Positions 62,732-64,000 of a DNA stretch of 64,000 nucleotides are shown here, piece after piece; the first letter of the stretch is position 1; every line of letters begins with the position of its first letter. The stretch lies in the NCBI RefSeq assembly GCF_026725475.1, contig NZ_CP109965.1, positions 372,001-436,000 on the forward strand. The letters run 5' to 3'. A program made the translations under genes and the position numbers. The stretch comes from Catenovulum adriaticum (lineage in GTDB: Bacteria; Pseudomonadota; Gammaproteobacteria; Enterobacterales; Alteromonadaceae). A model generated the notes under the pieces. That model had not been told where the DNA came from. It saw only the letters and a program-made list of their open reading frames with translations, and did no database searches.

Positions 62732-63907
62732 ATGAGTTCATATATTCAGCAAGTAAAATCCTTAATTTCAGAGCAGGAACGCTTATTAACTAAACCTAAT
62801 TCAGCAAAAGCTGGTGGTAACCGTATTTATCAACGGTGGGCCAATCCTATTGTTACTCGCGAGCATGTTCCTGTGCATTGGCGATTTGATTTTAATGAAG
62901 CGTCAAATCCATTTTTATTAGAAAGACAAGGTGTTAATGCGACTTTAAATTCAGGCGCAATTTATTTAGATGGAAAGTATTTATTAGTGGTTCGTGTTGA
63001 AGGCGATGATCGTAAATCTTTTTTCGCAATTGCCGAAAGTGACACTGGTGTAGACAATTTCCGTTTTTGGTCACATCCAATCACCATGCCAGAGACAGAT
63101 TGTCCAGATACAAACGTTTACGATATGCGCTTAACTCAGCATGAAGATGGTTACATCTACGGTTTATTTTGTACTGAACGTAAAGATGAAAACTTTCCAA
63201 ACGATCTATCAGCTGCGGAAGCTCAGTGTGGTATCGCGCGAACGAAAGATTTAGTCAATTGGGAAAGATTACCTGACTTAATTACTTATTCAGGCCAGCA
63301 ACGTAATGTGGTACTTCACCCGGAGTTTGTGGATGGCCAGTACGCCCTATATACCCGCCCTCAAGATGGCTTTATTAGTGTTGGTAGCGGAGGTGGTATT
63401 GGTTGGGGCTTATGTAAATCAATGGAAAATGCTGAAATAAAACAAGAAGTTATTATTGATAATAAAGCCTACCACACTATTAAAGAGATCAAAAATGGCC
63501 AAGGCCCAGCACCAATTAAAACATCTGAAGGTTGGTTACACCTAGCCCATGGTGTACGAAATACAGCTGCAGGCTTACGGTATGTCTTATATATGTTTAT
63601 GACAGAATTAGAACGCCCTTGGGTGATTACACACGCACCAGCTGGACATTTTATTGCACCAGAAGGTGAAGAGCGTGTTGGTGATGTGTCTAACGTGGTT
63701 TTTGCAAATGGCTGGACGTTAAAAGATAACCAAGTGAATATATACTACGCGTCATCAGATACGCGTATGCATGTTGCTACAACGACTTTAGATAAACTTA
63801 TTGATTATGTAAAAAATACACCTGCGGATGGACTAAGGTCTGCGGCGTCAGTTGAAGTCAGAAATGATTTAATTAATAAAAACTTAACTATATTGGAAAC
63901 TCTATAA
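62732..63907 (+). CDS. GH130_1 4-O-beta-D-mannosyl-D-glucose phosphorylase
   Basis: Protein of 391 residues with a five-bladed propeller. The catalytic acid is Asp131 in DTNVYDMRL, the same position as in the characterised Bacteroides enzyme. The length and the start (RWANPIVTREHVPVHWRFDFN) fit subfamily GH130_1. It phosphorolyses mannosyl-glucose to alpha-mannose-1-phosphate and glucose in the cytoplasm. The epimerase that makes its substrate follows immediately. Confidence 0.9.
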   Translation: MSSYIQQVKSLISEQERLLTKPNSAKAGGNRIYQRWANPIVTREHVPVHWRFDFNEASNPFLLERQGVNATLNSGAIYLDGKYLLVVRVEGDDRKSFFAIAESDTGVDNFRFWSHPITMPETDCPDTNVYDMRLTQHEDGYIYGLFCTERKDENFPNDLSAAEAQCGIARTKDLVNWERLPDLITYSGQQRNVVLHPEFVDGQYALYTRPQDGFISVGSGGGIGWGLCKSMENAEIKQEVIIDNKAYHTIKEIKNGQGPAPIKTSEGWLHLAHGVRNTAAGLRYVLYMFMTELERPWVITHAPAGHFIAPEGEERVGDVSNVVFANGWTLKDNQVNIYYASSDTRMHVATTTLDKLIDYVKNTPADGLRSAASVEVRNDLINKNLTILETL

Positions 63908-63908
63908 T

Positions 63909-64000
63909 ATGTCGGTATTTAGCAAGCTAGAAATCACCAGCTTGCTTACAGAGTTCCAACAGGAACTCTGTAATATTGCAGATTGGTGGATTGATCATGC
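63909..64000 (+). CDS. AGE family 2-epimerase (cellobiose/mannobiose 2-epimerase-like), N-terminal part
   Basis: Only the first 30 codons are present, beginning one base after the GH130 stop. The segment ELCNIADWWIDHA resembles the N-terminus of N-acylglucosamine/cellobiose 2-epimerases (an (alpha/alpha)6 barrel). In mannan loci this enzyme turns mannobiose into mannosyl-glucose for GH130. The call rests on a short sequence plus strong context. The coding start contains two tandem perfect hairpins. Confidence 0.7.
   Translation, partial: MSVFSKLEITSLLTEFQQELCNIADWWIDH
63922..63973 (+). promoter_or_regulatory. Two tandem hairpins inside the epimerase start
   Basis: GCAAGCT (63922-63928) / AGCTTGC (63939-63945) and, directly after, TTACAGAGTTCC (63946-63957) / GGAACTCTGTAA (63962-63973), both perfect. 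They lie 13-64 bases after the ATG. They may regulate translation or mRNA stability within the operon. Confidence 0.7.

Overview
The window is chromosomal DNA of a low-GC marine gammaproteobacterium of the order Alteromonadales, probably an agar- and mannan-degrading lineage near Catenovulum or other Alteromonadaceae. The evidence is gene order and family match (zapE/zapG/degQ/degS, rplM-rpsI-petABC-sspAB, dksA-gluQ-pcnB-folK-panC, rplY-pth-ychF, a Met-Leu-Gln-Gln tRNA cluster beside ubiF), a GH50 agarase, a PanP-type aspartate decarboxylase and a TonB receptor/flavin-halogenase-like cluster. The genus is an inference. No phage, CRISPR array, plasmid gene or transposase was seen; the window is mostly core genome with accessory inserts.

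Layout. 1-5.1 kb: end of murA, envelope proteases DegS and DegQ, division proteins ZapG and ZapE, a BON-domain periplasmic protein. 5.2-12.4 kb: ribosomal proteins L13/S9, cytochrome bc1 complex, SspA/SspB, HinT, glutathione reductase. 12.4-19.6 kb: accessory cluster of a TonB-dependent receptor, two tandem tryptophan-halogenase-like flavoproteins and a small unknown protein, preceded by striking palindromes. 19.6-29 kb: TusA, a glycosyltransferase, panC-folK-pcnB, gluQ, dksA, a CsrB/RsmZ-like small RNA with an upstream UvrY/GacA-type box, yceJI and galU. 29-35 kb: a CrsR/CrsA-like partner-switching module, a double-receiver protein, rplY-pth-ychF. 35-38.3 kb: a GH50 beta-agarase with an operator-like inverted repeat, then four tRNA genes. 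38.3-43.8 kb: a heptanucleotide tandem repeat, a TSUP transporter, a small secreted protein, ubiF, comM and a CobW-like GTPase. 43.9-49.7 kb: a TetR-controlled MMPL/RND exporter with a LolA-like protein and an outer-membrane protein. 49.7-57.8 kb: yebG with a LexA-like site, panP, a lipoprotein, rnr-rlmB, a MITE-like inverted repeat, and an LPD1-type metallopeptidase-like protein. 58-64 kb: a beta-manno-oligosaccharide locus (manA, LacI regulator, GPH sugar symporter, GH130_1 phosphorylase, start of an AGE-family 2-epimerase).

How it fits together. In the last locus, imported mannobiose would be epimerised to mannosyl-glucose, phosphorolysed by GH130 to mannose-1-phosphate plus glucose, and after a mutase step not seen here would enter glycolysis through ManA. 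Copies of a palindrome close to TGTAACCGGTTACA lie before manA, in the lacI/transporter gap and before GH130, so the LacI protein probably controls all of them. PanP and PanC supply beta-alanine and make pantothenate, but panB is absent from its common place beside panC. The CsrB-like RNA was found as a cluster of twelve GGA motifs ending in a strong terminator in an otherwise empty gap. The least understood gene sets are the receptor/paired-flavoprotein cluster and the MMPL/LolA-like/outer-membrane cluster. All functional calls come from reading motifs and context; no database search was run.
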